Notes: generated by a model from the letters alone, not told the origin. A DNA stretch of 46,658 nt from Patescibacteria group bacterium (GCA_019752595.1 JAIELV010000001.1:442551-489208); one strand, 5' to 3'; positions 36,007 to 45,600 are shown, numbered from the stretch's first letter. Translations and numbers: made by a program.

Positions 36007-36622
36007 TTTTGTTTGCATAAAGACAGAGCCACGAAAACGGTTTTCCATCTGTCTGTGCTTTCAAAACTTCGCGCGTATCAGTCGCCTGTACCTTGAAACC
36101 TCCCGCCTCTATGAGATTCCGCAACTCCTGCTCTTCCCAAAAACTGAAGAACCGCTCGCCCGCTTTGTCGGACACCATGCGTTCGCCTTCCCCCTTTTTG
36201 ACCGACACGAAAAGCGCGCCGTCTCCGGTGAGTAGGCGGGCAAATTCGGCAATGGCTTTCGGCGCGTCTGCCTTCGTAATATTGAGAAGAGACGCACAGG
36301 CCCACAGTCCGTCATAGCTCGCGTCAGGAAGTCCTGTTGCGGTCATATCTGCTTCGTAAAAGGACACCTCGGGAAAACGTTTTTTTACACTCTCTATCGC
36401 GGCGTGAGAATAATCCAAACCCTCAACCTTTGCTCCGCGCTCTAAAAATTGCTTAATATCGCGCCCCGATCCGCCGCATCCGATGTCCACAATTTTTGGT
36501 TCTGCGACTGTTATGTAGGAGAGGAATTTTTCTAATTCCGCAGTCCACACATTCCCGAGGCTTTTCTCCTTGTGCCACTCGTTGCCCGTTTCGTAATTTT
36601 GTTTTGTGACCTGATAGCTCAT
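35993..36622 (-). CDS. Class I SAM-dependent methyltransferase
   Basis: KIVDIGCGGSGRDIKQFLERGAKVEGLDYSHAAIESVKKRF. Confidence 0.88.
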   Translation of the reverse strand: MSYQVTKQNYETGNEWHKEKSLGNVWTAELEKFLSYITVAEPKIVDIGCGGSGRDIKQFLERGAKVEGLDYSHAAIESVKKRFPEVSFYEADMTATGLPDASYDGLWACASLLNITKADAPKAIAEFARLLTGDGALFVSVKKGEGERMVSDKAGERFFSFWEEQELRNLIEAGGFKVQATDTREVLKAQTDGKPFSWLCLYANKNEKK

Positions 36623-36623
36623 A

Positions 36624-39581
36624 TCACCAATTTTTGAAACGCTTCGTGTAGGCCGTTAATGCATCCTCGACACTCACCTGCACGCTCGCACTACCCGCTT
36701 TCATGGAAATTGCCGTACCGCCTATCGTCCCCACCTTTTCAAAGCTCTGTCCTTTGAATAGTTTTTCAAAACGCTCCTTATCTTTCGGCGCTACCGTCAC
36801 CACCAAACGCCCCTGACTCTCAGAGAAAAGCGCCAAATCCGACCTCCCCACATCTTTCACGCTCTTCGTTATATCAACACTCATACCCATTTTCCCCGCC
36901 ATCGCGGTCTTCATAAATGCTACTGCCAGTCCTCCGCGCCCAACTGAAATCGCTGACGCTACCAATTCCTGCTGTATTGCTTTCTCCAACCCAGCATAGA
37001 GTTTCAGATTTTTTGCACCGTGTGTCTGCGGTACCGCGCCCTGCGTTTCATTTCTCATTCTGAAATACTCCGAACCGCCAAGCTCATTCTCTGTGTGCCC
37101 TAAAACGTATACCAAATCTCCTGCAATTTTCGCGTCTATAGAAACGGCTTTCTCTGCGTCCTGCATCACGCCGATAGAAGAAATGAGTAGCGTAGGCAAC
37201 GCTGAAATCTGAATCGCCTCGCCTTTTGCGTCGTACCCTTTGAAATCGTTAAACATACTGTCCTTTCCAGAAATAAACGGCGTGCCATACAAAGTGGCGT
37301 ATTCATAGCAAGCGCGCGCCGCTTCCTTCAACTGCCACAAGCGCTCAGGATTGTATGAATCAGTCCAGCAGAAGTTATCCAAAATAGCCAAATGATTCAG
37401 GGACGCTCCTGCCGCTACCGCGTTTCGAACAGCGGTATCAAGCGCCGCCGCCGCAGACGCGTACGGGTCTAAATTCGCATAGTGCGGGAAAAGAGCGGAC
37501 GAAAGAACCACTGCGCGCTTCGATGTTAGAAGAGGGCGAAACACAGAAGCGTCCCCCGTCACGCGTCCTGCGCCCTGCACAGGTTTAATCACAGACCCGC
37601 TTTGCACTTCGTGGTCGTATTGCTTTGCCAGAAAATCGTTTGACGCGATGTTGTGACTTCCAATCATTTTCAGAACGTATTCCGTCAGTTCCTTTTTGTT
37701 CGGCTCATGAATACTGAGCTCGTATACAGCAGTGCCTCTGTAGTTTGGCTCTCTGGTGTACTGCGCACGCTTTGGCAGACCGTCGTGCAAAAAATCCAAA
37801 TCCAAATCCATCACCGTCTTTCCGTTGTACGAAACTTCACATCTCCCGGAGTTGGTGAATTCCCCAATCACCGTTACCTCCACAGCCCTTCGCTTCATAA
37901 GTTCGGAAAGTTCTTTCCACTTTCCTTTCGGTACAGAGAGAAGCATGCGCTCCTGTGATTCTGAAATCCAAATCTGCCACGGCTCCAACCCTGGGTATTT
38001 CAAAGGCACTTTCTCCAAATCAACTGAAGCACCGTTTGACTCCCGCGACATTTCCCCTACAGAACCCGAAAGTCCTCCAGCGCCCATGTCAGTAATTGAA
38101 GAAAACAAGTTCAAATCCCGCGCTTCTTTCGCTATCGCATCGCTAAATTTTTTCTGGGTTATCGGGTCGCCTATCTGTACGGACGTCGCTGGGCTTCCTG
38201 CATCTATTGATTCAGAAGAAAACGTTGCTCCGTGAATACCATCGAGCCCCACTCTTCCGCCGACCATGACGATGTAATCACCAACCTTTGCTTTCTTTTC
38301 ATACAGCTTCCGCGTGCCATTCTTTTTCGGGATCAAACCTACCGTTCCCGCAAACACTAACGGTTTCCCGCGGTACGCCTCATCAAAAAGCATAAAACCA
38401 TGCGGTGTTGGAATACCACTCTGATTCCCTCCTGCGTTGATTCCCTTAATAACACCTTCCGCGATGCGTTTTGCGGGAAGCATTTCATTTTTCATTGCGC
38501 TGTCGCGATACAGCTTCCGTGTGTCTTCCGATGGCGCAAAACAAAATCCGTACACATTCGCCACAGGTTTTGCGCCAAGTCCGAATCCAAGAGCGTCTCT
38601 GTTCACACCCACTACTCCAGTTATCGCTCCGCCGAACGGATCCAGTGCAGAGGGGCTGTTATGCGTCTCTACTTTATGCGTCACCACATACTCCTCATCA
38701 AACACAATTCCGCCAGAGTTGTCCTTAAACACCGACACACAGAAATCCTGTTTTCCTTTGTTTCTCCGAATCTCCTCAGTCGCTTTCTTTATGTATCCCT
38801 TATAAATACCTTCACTCATCTCGTCTATGGGATTCGCGAAAATCGTGTGTTTGCAGTGCTCACTCCACGTCTGCGCCAAAGCCTCAAGTTCAATATCTGT
38901 AGGATTTCTGCGCAATCTGCGGAAATGGTCGCGAATCGCGGTCATGAAATCGAGTTCGAGCGCCAACGGCCCGCGGTAATTTCCGTGCGAGTCCTTAATT
39001 CCCTTTTTCCCTATTTCTTCTAGCTCTGCGTCAGAAACTTCAAGGTTCACTTCCAAAACTTTCGAAGAGGCCGACAATTTAACTTTCGGCACGACGGGCG
39101 GTTTATTTTTTATCTTCTTCAGCTCGTTCGCCGAATACACGACTGCTTTCTGAATCAGAGGGTTGTGCAAAGTTCCTGCAATCTTTTCCGCCACCTCGCG
39201 GCTAATTTTCCCGTCGATGAAAAAAACTACCGCGGAATACACGTGCTCCCCTTCCTTAAATTTCTTGCCCGTCGCATCTTCGATAGTCTCTTTCGCGGTC
39301 GTGCCGACGTTGTCCGTTACTCCTGGCAAAAATCCTATCTCGATAGCCCAATCAAACTTCTTCGGCAACTGGCGTGCGACCGTAGATTCCTCAACCAGAG
39401 GGTTACTAAGCGAAGATCGGGCCTTATCTAGACCCGCTTTAGGGAGGTCGGTGTCTATAAGATAGGAGTCCGCGATATGAACAGCTTTTACCTTTGTACC
39501 GCCAATTTCCCGAAAGGTTTTTAATTTAAGATGTGCGCGAGCGTCCGGAATTGTAGGGGTCACGTCTATCCGAGTAGCCAT
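36624..39581 (-). CDS. purL: Phosphoribosylformylglycinamidine synthase, PurS-PurL fusion
   Basis: TWSEHCKHTIF, VVTHKVETHNSPSALDPFGGAITGVVGVNRD, ITDMGAGGLSGSVGEMS; N-terminal PurS-like repeats; start placed after the upstream terminator. Confidence 0.95.
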   Translation of the reverse strand: MATRIDVTPTIPDARAHLKLKTFREIGGTKVKAVHIADSYLIDTDLPKAGLDKARSSLSNPLVEESTVARQLPKKFDWAIEIGFLPGVTDNVGTTAKETIEDATGKKFKEGEHVYSAVVFFIDGKISREVAEKIAGTLHNPLIQKAVVYSANELKKIKNKPPVVPKVKLSASSKVLEVNLEVSDAELEEIGKKGIKDSHGNYRGPLALELDFMTAIRDHFRRLRRNPTDIELEALAQTWSEHCKHTIFANPIDEMSEGIYKGYIKKATEEIRRNKGKQDFCVSVFKDNSGGIVFDEEYVVTHKVETHNSPSALDPFGGAITGVVGVNRDALGFGLGAKPVANVYGFCFAPSEDTRKLYRDSAMKNEMLPAKRIAEGVIKGINAGGNQSGIPTPHGFMLFDEAYRGKPLVFAGTVGLIPKKNGTRKLYEKKAKVGDYIVMVGGRVGLDGIHGATFSSESIDAGSPATSVQIGDPITQKKFSDAIAKEARDLNLFSSITDMGAGGLSGSVGEMSRESNGASVDLEKVPLKYPGLEPWQIWISESQERMLLSVPKGKWKELSELMKRRAVEVTVIGEFTNSGRCEVSYNGKTVMDLDLDFLHDGLPKRAQYTREPNYRGTAVYELSIHEPNKKELTEYVLKMIGSHNIASNDFLAKQYDHEVQSGSVIKPVQGAGRVTGDASVFRPLLTSKRAVVLSSALFPHYANLDPYASAAAALDTAVRNAVAAGASLNHLAILDNFCWTDSYNPERLWQLKEAARACYEYATLYGTPFISGKDSMFNDFKGYDAKGEAIQISALPTLLISSIGVMQDAEKAVSIDAKIAGDLVYVLGHTENELGGSEYFRMRNETQGAVPQTHGAKNLKLYAGLEKAIQQELVASAISVGRGGLAVAFMKTAMAGKMGMSVDITKSVKDVGRSDLALFSESQGRLVVTVAPKDKERFEKLFKGQSFEKVGTIGGTAISMKAGSASVQVSVEDALTAYTKRFKNW

Positions 39582-39614
39582 AAGACAATGATATAAGAAA
39601 AACGCCTTACCAGC

Positions 39615-39650
39615 AAAAAACACGCCGAGCGGAAGCTCGGCGTGTTTTTT
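39615..39650 (-). terminator. Strong bidirectional terminator hairpin between the 39666 gene and purL
   Basis: AAAAAACACGCCGAGC-GGAA-GCTCGGCGTGTTTTTT. Confidence 0.9.
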
Positions 39651-39665
39651 TAAAAAGCAGGCTGA

Positions 39666-40154
39666 TTAACGAACGTTAACAACGCCCACGCTGCCGATAG
39701 TGCCAGTCTCGTTGATGTTCTTGATAATCCAGACACCCGGAGTTGCAAAAGAAAGTGAGTAGGTACCGCCTTTCCCGAGCGAATGAGTGTCCGTCGCGTT
39801 CCCTGCCGCTGATGGAGATGTACTCAAAGTGACACTCAATCTCATCGTAAGGTTATCTTTGTTCACAAACTTAATACTGTCACCACGCTCAATGTTTAAT
39901 ACGCCAGGAGTAAAATCACCAGCGTTGTAATTCACTGTGTAGAGAAGGTAATCGCCCTGAACCACGGGTTGCCCAGGCTTAGCGGCTGTACCAGTCGTTC
40001 CTGTGGTCCCAGTTGTAGTGTCAGTTTGTTCCGTATCAGTCCCTGCAATTGGTGCATTTTGTGCAGGTTGCATAGAAAGAATCCACCAGACAAGGAGGCC
40101 TGCTACCACCGCTCCTGCTAAGAAAATAAGAAAACTCTTCATATTAGTATCCAT
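39666..40154 (-). CDS. Membrane-anchored cupredoxin-like fold protein lacking Cu ligands
   Basis: TM anchor, T/G-rich linker, FTPGVLNIERGDSIKFVNKDNLTMRLSV...YSLSFATPGVWIIKN; no Cys/His pair. Confidence 0.6.
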   Translation of the reverse strand: MDTNMKSFLIFLAGAVVAGLLVWWILSMQPAQNAPIAGTDTEQTDTTTGTTGTTGTAAKPGQPVVQGDYLLYTVNYNAGDFTPGVLNIERGDSIKFVNKDNLTMRLSVTLSTSPSAAGNATDTHSLGKGGTYSLSFATPGVWIIKNINETGTIGSVGVVNVR

Positions 40155-40252
40155 AATATTTGTTTTGATTAGTGCTATATAAATTCGTTCGACCGCTTAC
40201 ATATATAGCCGTCTCGAACCTCTATCCATTACAGACAAATTGACTCGGGCAA

Positions 40253-41497
40253 TCAGCAATGAGAGCCAGCCACATATCCTGTAGTCCAGCAGAGCTGTAG
40301 GGAATACCCGCCCGACGGGCGGTTGATGTGGAGCAAATCCCCCGTTACATATAAATTACCAAAAAGGAGCGAACGCATCGTTTTTGTATCAATCTCCGTG
40401 AGCGGCACACCGCCGTCCGCGAGAACCGCTCTGTCGTACCCCATCAAGTGCGTTATATGCACGGGAAGACCTTTTAGTAACCGCACAATTTTCTTCCTGT
40501 CTTCCTTACTCACGGAATGCACTTTCGTCTCAAAAGCAATATCGGGCAAAAGCGTCTGTATTCCTTTCCATGTTCCCACGGGGCACACTTCCTTAAATAC
40601 ATTCTTCAGTGTTTTATTTTTATCTCCGTCAAAAATAGAAAGAATCCGTTTTTCCAGTGCTCCCAAATCAAGTGCGGGGAACGCATCAATCACCGCCCGC
40701 ACCTGCCCACCTTCCAACATCCCACCCACTTTGCCCGCGCAATTCAAAATCAACGGCCCCGAAAGTCCAAAGTGCGTAAATAGCACCCCGCCCGTTTTTG
40801 AAAATACTTTCTCATCTTCCAGATAGAACGTAATTTTCATATCCGCTATGGAGACACCCTTCAGCATTTTTATCCATTCATCAGAAACCGCGAGAGGCAC
40901 AATAGTTGGTGTCGGGTCTTTAATCGTGTGCCCGATTTTTTTCAAGAATTTGAATCCGTCTCCTGTGGAACCAGTCTCTGGGTGCGAAACGCCCCCGGTA
41001 GAAAGAATGTACGAAGAGGCGTGGAATTCCCCGCGATTCGTTGAAACGCCTGTTATCTGCCCACCTTCCGCATTAATTCCCGTCACGGTGCAGTTTGAAA
41101 CAACGGTCACTTTATATTTCTCCAATTCTTTCTTCAACGTCAGATACACATCAGGCGCTTTCTCCGTATGCGGAAACGCACGTTTCCGCGCCTGCACAAC
41201 GAGTGGTAATTTCCGCTCTTCAAAATAGGTAAACGTATCTTTCACTCCGAATTGCGAAAACGGCGAGAATAGGAACTTCCCGCCGTCTCCGTAGTGCGAA
41301 AGGAGTGCGTGCACATCATATTCCGCATTCGTAATATTGCACCGCCCACCGCCAGTGATCTTCAGCTTCTCCCCCAAAGACTTATTCTTCTCCAGTAACA
41401 CCACCCGCTTCCCCCGCTTAGCCGCTACCGCCGCCGCAAACATGCCACTCGCTCCACCGCCAATCACCACGACGTCATATTCCGCATTCTTCCTCAT
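40253..41497 (-). CDS. HI0933/YhiN/BaiN-like flavoprotein
   Basis: YDVVVIGGGASGMFAAAVAAKRGKRVVLLEKNKSLGEKLKITGGGRCNITN; LLHINRPSGGYSLQLCWTTGYVAG. Confidence 0.96.
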   Translation of the reverse strand: MRKNAEYDVVVIGGGASGMFAAAVAAKRGKRVVLLEKNKSLGEKLKITGGGRCNITNAEYDVHALLSHYGDGGKFLFSPFSQFGVKDTFTYFEERKLPLVVQARKRAFPHTEKAPDVYLTLKKELEKYKVTVVSNCTVTGINAEGGQITGVSTNRGEFHASSYILSTGGVSHPETGSTGDGFKFLKKIGHTIKDPTPTIVPLAVSDEWIKMLKGVSIADMKITFYLEDEKVFSKTGGVLFTHFGLSGPLILNCAGKVGGMLEGGQVRAVIDAFPALDLGALEKRILSIFDGDKNKTLKNVFKEVCPVGTWKGIQTLLPDIAFETKVHSVSKEDRKKIVRLLKGLPVHITHLMGYDRAVLADGGVPLTEIDTKTMRSLLFGNLYVTGDLLHINRPSGGYSLQLCWTTGYVAGSHC

Positions 41498-41531
41498 TGT
41501 TCAAAGGATATCTTAAAGAAAAGTCGTGAAT

Positions 41532-42053
41532 CTACATTCCTGAATTACGACAAAAAGCGAAAGTGAGACCGAAAAGAAGTACGAAAAGAACTAGAAGGTA
41601 GAAAAGAACTGGTCCTGCGAAAACTTTACTAAACTTCCAGCCCTTAAATCTTTCTTGTTCTGTGAGGCGTATATTTGTACTTAGGTTAATCCATTTTACA
41701 TATTGGATACCTTCTTTGCTCATATTTTCCAGTTCAAGAATAGTTCGCACGGCACCCCAAAGTAAGCGGTTGTAGTAAAGTAAATCAATTATCGCAATAG
41801 CAATCCAGAAAAATATAAGTCCACAAAAAACAAGTGCTGCAATTTCCCAATTGACTTCCGTGCCAGATGGAGACTTAGCGAAAAGACTTACAAGTGTCGT
41901 AATACCTGCAACACCTGCTAAAGCCTGAATCCTAAGCTTAATGAGTAAATCGTTGAAATGCATGGCAACCTCTTCATATTTGTCCCACAAATCCTTGAGA
42001 GGCCACCCTTGCGGCGATACAGGAAGCTGAGGTAATTCTAAATTTGTCATCCT
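41532..42053 (-). CDS. Small membrane protein (3-4 TM) encoded with the R-M genes
   Basis: MTNLELPQLPVSPQGWPLKDLWDKYEEVAMHFNDLLIKLRIQALAGVAGITTLVSLF..., start overlaps the REase stop. Confidence 0.65.
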   Translation of the reverse strand, partial: RMTNLELPQLPVSPQGWPLKDLWDKYEEVAMHFNDLLIKLRIQALAGVAGITTLVSLFAKSPSGTEVNWEIAALVFCGLIFFWIAIAIIDLLYYNRLLWGAVRTILELENMSKEGIQYVKWINLSTNIRLTEQERFKGWKFSKVFAGPVLFYLLVLFVLLFGLTFAFCRNSGM

Positions 42054-42579
42054 ATTTCTTACCAGGAATCGGCAGCCCCAATTTCTGAAGTGGCAGATAG
42101 CCAAAATAATAGTGACACCCTACAGAAATAATATAATCTCTCACATCTTTGTATTCGGGCTTTTTAAACCAGTCACTGAGAACGTAAATATATTCCACCT
42201 CAATATTAAGAGGAGCCATGAGTTTTGCATACTGCTTTCGTTTGAAGTCACAAGTCTGCAGTTTTTCATCGACAGAACCAGCGACTCTTTGAAACTTAAG
42301 CTCAATTATAAAGAGAGTGTTGTTTGTAATTACGTATATTGCTTCATCGGGCAAAAGCTTCTTTGAAAGAATATCTTTGTAATGCACACCCTTTGATTCA
42401 AGGAATTTATAGAGTACATTTTTACGAAAACTACGAGCGACTTCCTTTTTATCAAAGAAGACCACACTTCCTTTGACGGAATATCCTTTTGTTTTCTTCA
42501 GAAGTTCAAGAATGTCCTTCTCTTTTTCAAAATTTAGACCAGTCAGCGTGTTACCTCCACCTTTCCCACCGGAAATCAT
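42052..42579 (-). CDS. Putative type II restriction endonuclease (PD-(D/E)XK-like)
   Basis: LPDEAIYVITNNTLFIIELKFQRVAGSVDEKLQTCDFKRKQYAKL; 4-nt overlap with an adjacent MTase. Confidence 0.75.
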   Translation of the reverse strand: MISGGKGGGNTLTGLNFEKEKDILELLKKTKGYSVKGSVVFFDKKEVARSFRKNVLYKFLESKGVHYKDILSKKLLPDEAIYVITNNTLFIIELKFQRVAGSVDEKLQTCDFKRKQYAKLMAPLNIEVEYIYVLSDWFKKPEYKDVRDYIISVGCHYYFGYLPLQKLGLPIPGKK

Positions 42580-43457
42580 ACAGTTATCTCTTTAAATCTT
42601 TTCACAGATAAATCAAGGTATTTTGAGTCTAAATCAATACCAATAAATTTCCGGCCATTAGCAACGGCAGCAATTCCAGTAGTAGAACTTCCTGTGAAAG
42701 GGTCGACAACAACATCGCCTTTATTTGTACTCGACAAGATAACTCGTCTAAGCAAATCTAAAGGTTTTTGTGTTGGATGTTTCCCATGTTTCTTCTCTGC
42801 GGGCTTCGGTGTACCGATAGACCAAACAGAACGCATTTGTAGTCCTGGTTTCTTAAATTTATCTTCAGACCACTCGCCTTCCTTCATTTCCTTGTAGTGG
42901 AAGGTGTGTTTCGCTTTCTTATCTTTCCGAGCCCAAATTAGTGTTTCGTGACTTGCAGTAAAAAATCTGCAACTTAAATTTGGAGATGCATTCGGCTTAA
43001 ACCAAGATATATCATTAAGAATGTGATATCCAAGTGACTGAAGAGCGTGCCCACACTGATACACGGAGTGGTATGTCCCAGAAACCCAAAGCGTGCCTTG
43101 GGGTTTCAAAACTCTCTTTGCCGCCATAAGCCAACGGAAATGAAAATTGTAGTCGTCCACAAATCCTTTACTCTTATCCCATTCACCTTTATCGACTGAA
43201 ACCATCTTCCCTGCGTGCACTGAAAAACCACCATTTGAAAGGTTGTACGGTGGGTCAGCAAATACCATGTCTACTGAATTTTCAGGAAGTGAATTTAAAA
43301 AAGATATCGAATCGCCATGGTAAAGAGAGAAATCTCCTTTTTTAAAATACGGCTTGAACTTGTGTTTTTCCTGAGGTGCAACAACCTGAATCTTAGCCTC
43401 TTTTTGTGTAACGGCTTTCCCAGGCTTGTTTTTTAACGGGAGCGGCATTGTGTCCAT
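42576..43457 (-). CDS. Site-specific DNA methyltransferase (adenine/N4 class, DpnA/HinfI-like)
   Basis: DMVFADPPYNLSNGGFSVHAGKMVSVDKGEWDK, PNLSCRFFTASHETLIWARK, HPTQKPLDLLRRVIL, VVVDPFTGSSTTGIAA. Confidence 0.93.
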   Translation of the reverse strand: MDTMPLPLKNKPGKAVTQKEAKIQVVAPQEKHKFKPYFKKGDFSLYHGDSISFLNSLPENSVDMVFADPPYNLSNGGFSVHAGKMVSVDKGEWDKSKGFVDDYNFHFRWLMAAKRVLKPQGTLWVSGTYHSVYQCGHALQSLGYHILNDISWFKPNASPNLSCRFFTASHETLIWARKDKKAKHTFHYKEMKEGEWSEDKFKKPGLQMRSVWSIGTPKPAEKKHGKHPTQKPLDLLRRVILSSTNKGDVVVDPFTGSSTTGIAAVANGRKFIGIDLDSKYLDLSVKRFKEITV

Positions 43458-43478
43458 AATATCACTTCAAAAAATGAA

Positions 43479-44117
43479 TCATTTCTTTATCACATCCACC
43501 ACCTTGCCGGAGACGACAAAATCGTCTCCTTCATGGATAAAGATAGGCAGGTATTTCTCGGTGGATTGAGCCTCGAGGACGATTCGGTTGTTTTTCTTGT
43601 CTTCTCTATAGCGCTTTATGGTCGCCATTCCATCAATCACCGCAACCACGATATCGCCGCTTTTCGGGCTGGTTTGTGACTTATCTACCACCACAAAGTC
43701 CCCGTCCTCAATAGTTACCCCTTTATGTACCTCCGCCTGGTTCATGGATGGCCCATCAGCAACGAGAACATATAAGTCCTGCTTGCGATGCGGAAGCATT
43801 TTTGCCGAAACCTTTAGATACCCTTCTATGCGTTCGTCGGCAAAAATAGTGGCTGGCCCACAATTAGCTGAGCCCACTATCGGCAGTGAATAGAAAAGTT
43901 TTTTGATATTGTTTACAAGCCCCCTTTTTACAGGCTTGATAACACCACTTTCCAAATTCAGCTGAATTAACCCTGCTTTTTCCAGTTCACGAAGATGGTA
44001 TTTAACTATCTGCGGTCTTCCGTCAGCATCAATAAGTTTCGCTATTTGTCGCAGACTTAGTTTTCCTAAGTTTTGATACCTAGCCATCGTAAGAAGTTGA
44101 GCTTGGGTGTCGTGCAT
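43479..44117 (-). CDS. LexA/S24-family autocleaving transcriptional repressor with winged-helix N-terminus
   Basis: Cleavage-like SANCGPA, catalytic Ser in VADGPSMNQ, catalytic Lys in MATIKRYR; start 44117 or 44156. Confidence 0.82.
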   Translation of the reverse strand: MHDTQAQLLTMARYQNLGKLSLRQIAKLIDADGRPQIVKYHLRELEKAGLIQLNLESGVIKPVKRGLVNNIKKLFYSLPIVGSANCGPATIFADERIEGYLKVSAKMLPHRKQDLYVLVADGPSMNQAEVHKGVTIEDGDFVVVDKSQTSPKSGDIVVAVIDGMATIKRYREDKKNNRIVLEAQSTEKYLPIFIHEGDDFVVSGKVVDVIKK

Positions 44118-44271
44118 ATATAAATACTCTACCAGCGAAAAAACCTCAGAGAGCAAGCCTTGTGGAAAACTTTTTTACACTCTTTACACCCTTATGAGCA
44201 CTTTAATATCTTAAAAGCACCCTCGCTTGTTGCCCTGACGAAGGAACGCCCTATTGACCTATAATGCTCGT

Positions 44272-44937
44272 ATGGCGGGCGATAAGAGGCGGATAGAAAC
44301 GGCACTAACCTCTATTACGGGCGGTTATGGCATGGAGCGCGGAGAGGCATACTACCTTCGTCATTTGCATGCAAAATCGATAAAAGAAACTTTCGATAAC
44401 GAAGATGTTCTGGACTTCGGGGCAAGTGCGGATTTGAACCTTGCTAAAACCATAAAAGCAGCTGGGGCAACCCCAAAACGCCTAGTATCGCTCTCGCCTG
44501 CGTTTGCAAATGAAATGATTCGGAACACCGCGCGCGCATCGCAAGCTGAACACGGGCTTGATACCGAAATCGTGGCCGCCATGGGCGAACAACTTCCCTA
44601 CCCCGACGGCTCGTTTACAAAAGTCGTCATCATTAACGTCGCTGAACACCTGATTCATCCTGGTCAGTTTGAAGAAGTGGTTAGCGAAGCAACGAGGGTG
44701 CTGGCCTCAGGCGGAGCTACATATATGAGCCCCGTCCATATGCGCGGTGACATTATATTGGTCGCAACAGAAAATCCTGGCGAATATCGTGAAGTTCTCC
44801 TTTCCGCGCTCTCGAATCGGCATCCCGATGTGAAATTCAAATTTGAAAGAGAGGAGGGTTCGCGCGCTGGAAAAACAAAAGCGCGCCTTGGCACGCTTTT
44901 TATTGAGAGGTCGAAAAAACCAGGAAAGAAAAATTAA
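44272..44937 (+). CDS. Class I SAM-dependent methyltransferase-like protein
   Basis: NEDVLDFGASADLNLAKTIK...LPYPDGSFTKVVIINVAEHLIHPGQFEEVVSEATRVLASGG. Confidence 0.8.
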   Translation: MAGDKRRIETALTSITGGYGMERGEAYYLRHLHAKSIKETFDNEDVLDFGASADLNLAKTIKAAGATPKRLVSLSPAFANEMIRNTARASQAEHGLDTEIVAAMGEQLPYPDGSFTKVVIINVAEHLIHPGQFEEVVSEATRVLASGGATYMSPVHMRGDIILVATENPGEYREVLLSALSNRHPDVKFKFEREEGSRAGKTKARLGTLFIERSKKPGKKN

Positions 44938-45443
44938 TCCCTGAGCGGATTGCCGTTCATGTAGTCGGCTTTGCCGACGGGAACGCCAGCTTTTCGGGCC
45001 AAATCATAGGCCGTGGTCACATGGAATAGAAAATTCGGAATAGCGTAAAAACGAGCATAATCAACCCCCGTCATATATTTTCCGTCCCAATACGGAAGTG
45101 AGACTTTTACATCAGCAGCAGCAAACGCCGATTCGGGAATTGATTTCACAAATTCCAAGGTCTTATCAACTCGCGCTAGCAATTCCCCTATCGTTTTCTC
45201 GTTATCCTCAAACTTTGGAATCTCTACACCCGCAAGGCGCGCCACGGCACCTTTGGCGTTGTCGCAGCTCATCTGCACTTGGCGAACGAACGGAAACATG
45301 TCCTCCCACATTCGTGAGTTCAAAAATTCCTCCTCGCTCATCCCCTTTTCTTTCAAAAATGCCTGCGTCTTCTCCAAGACAATTTTCATCCCGCCCAAGT
45401 GCTTTACAAACACCGGCTGCGTGAATTCATATATCGTATTCAT
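44934..45443 (-). CDS. DUF1993 family protein
   Basis: YEFTQPVFVKHLGGMKIVLEKTQAFLKEKGMSEEEFLNSRMWEDMFPFVRQVQMSCDNAKGAVARLAG. Confidence 0.88.
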   Translation of the reverse strand: MNTIYEFTQPVFVKHLGGMKIVLEKTQAFLKEKGMSEEEFLNSRMWEDMFPFVRQVQMSCDNAKGAVARLAGVEIPKFEDNEKTIGELLARVDKTLEFVKSIPESAFAAADVKVSLPYWDGKYMTGVDYARFYAIPNFLFHVTTAYDLARKAGVPVGKADYMNGNPLRD

Positions 45444-45537
45444 TCCCGTATCGTAACACTCACCCATTCCCCTCCACTACAACTCTTTCATCCAACCCCA
45501 ACCTACCCACCTATCCCCGCCGCCCCCTTCCAAAATT

Positions 45538-45567
45538 CATAGGACCTTTCGTGCGAATGGTCCTATG
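45538..45567. repeat. Intergenic hairpin CATAGGACCtTTCGTGCGAAtGGTCCTATG
   Basis: 9-bp perfect outer arms; central TTCGTGCGAAT also in the 34965..34998 palindrome. Confidence 0.65.
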
Positions 45568-45600
45568 TACCCAAATCACAAAATCTATCCTAACGCGAGT

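Noticed and set aside
38400-39023. 207-aa plus ORF antisense to purL
   Set aside because: Shadow ORF; no recognisable motifs, opposite conserved PurL motifs.
40300-40322. CCCGCCCGACGGGCGG palindrome
   Set aside because: Encodes the conserved NRPSGGY motif of the flavoprotein family; explained by coding.
44168-44222. TTTACACTCTTTACACCC and imperfect AGCACTTTAA...TTAAAAGCA as repressor operators
   Set aside because: Plausible between divergent genes, but the symmetry is too imperfect to claim a LexA-type site by eye.
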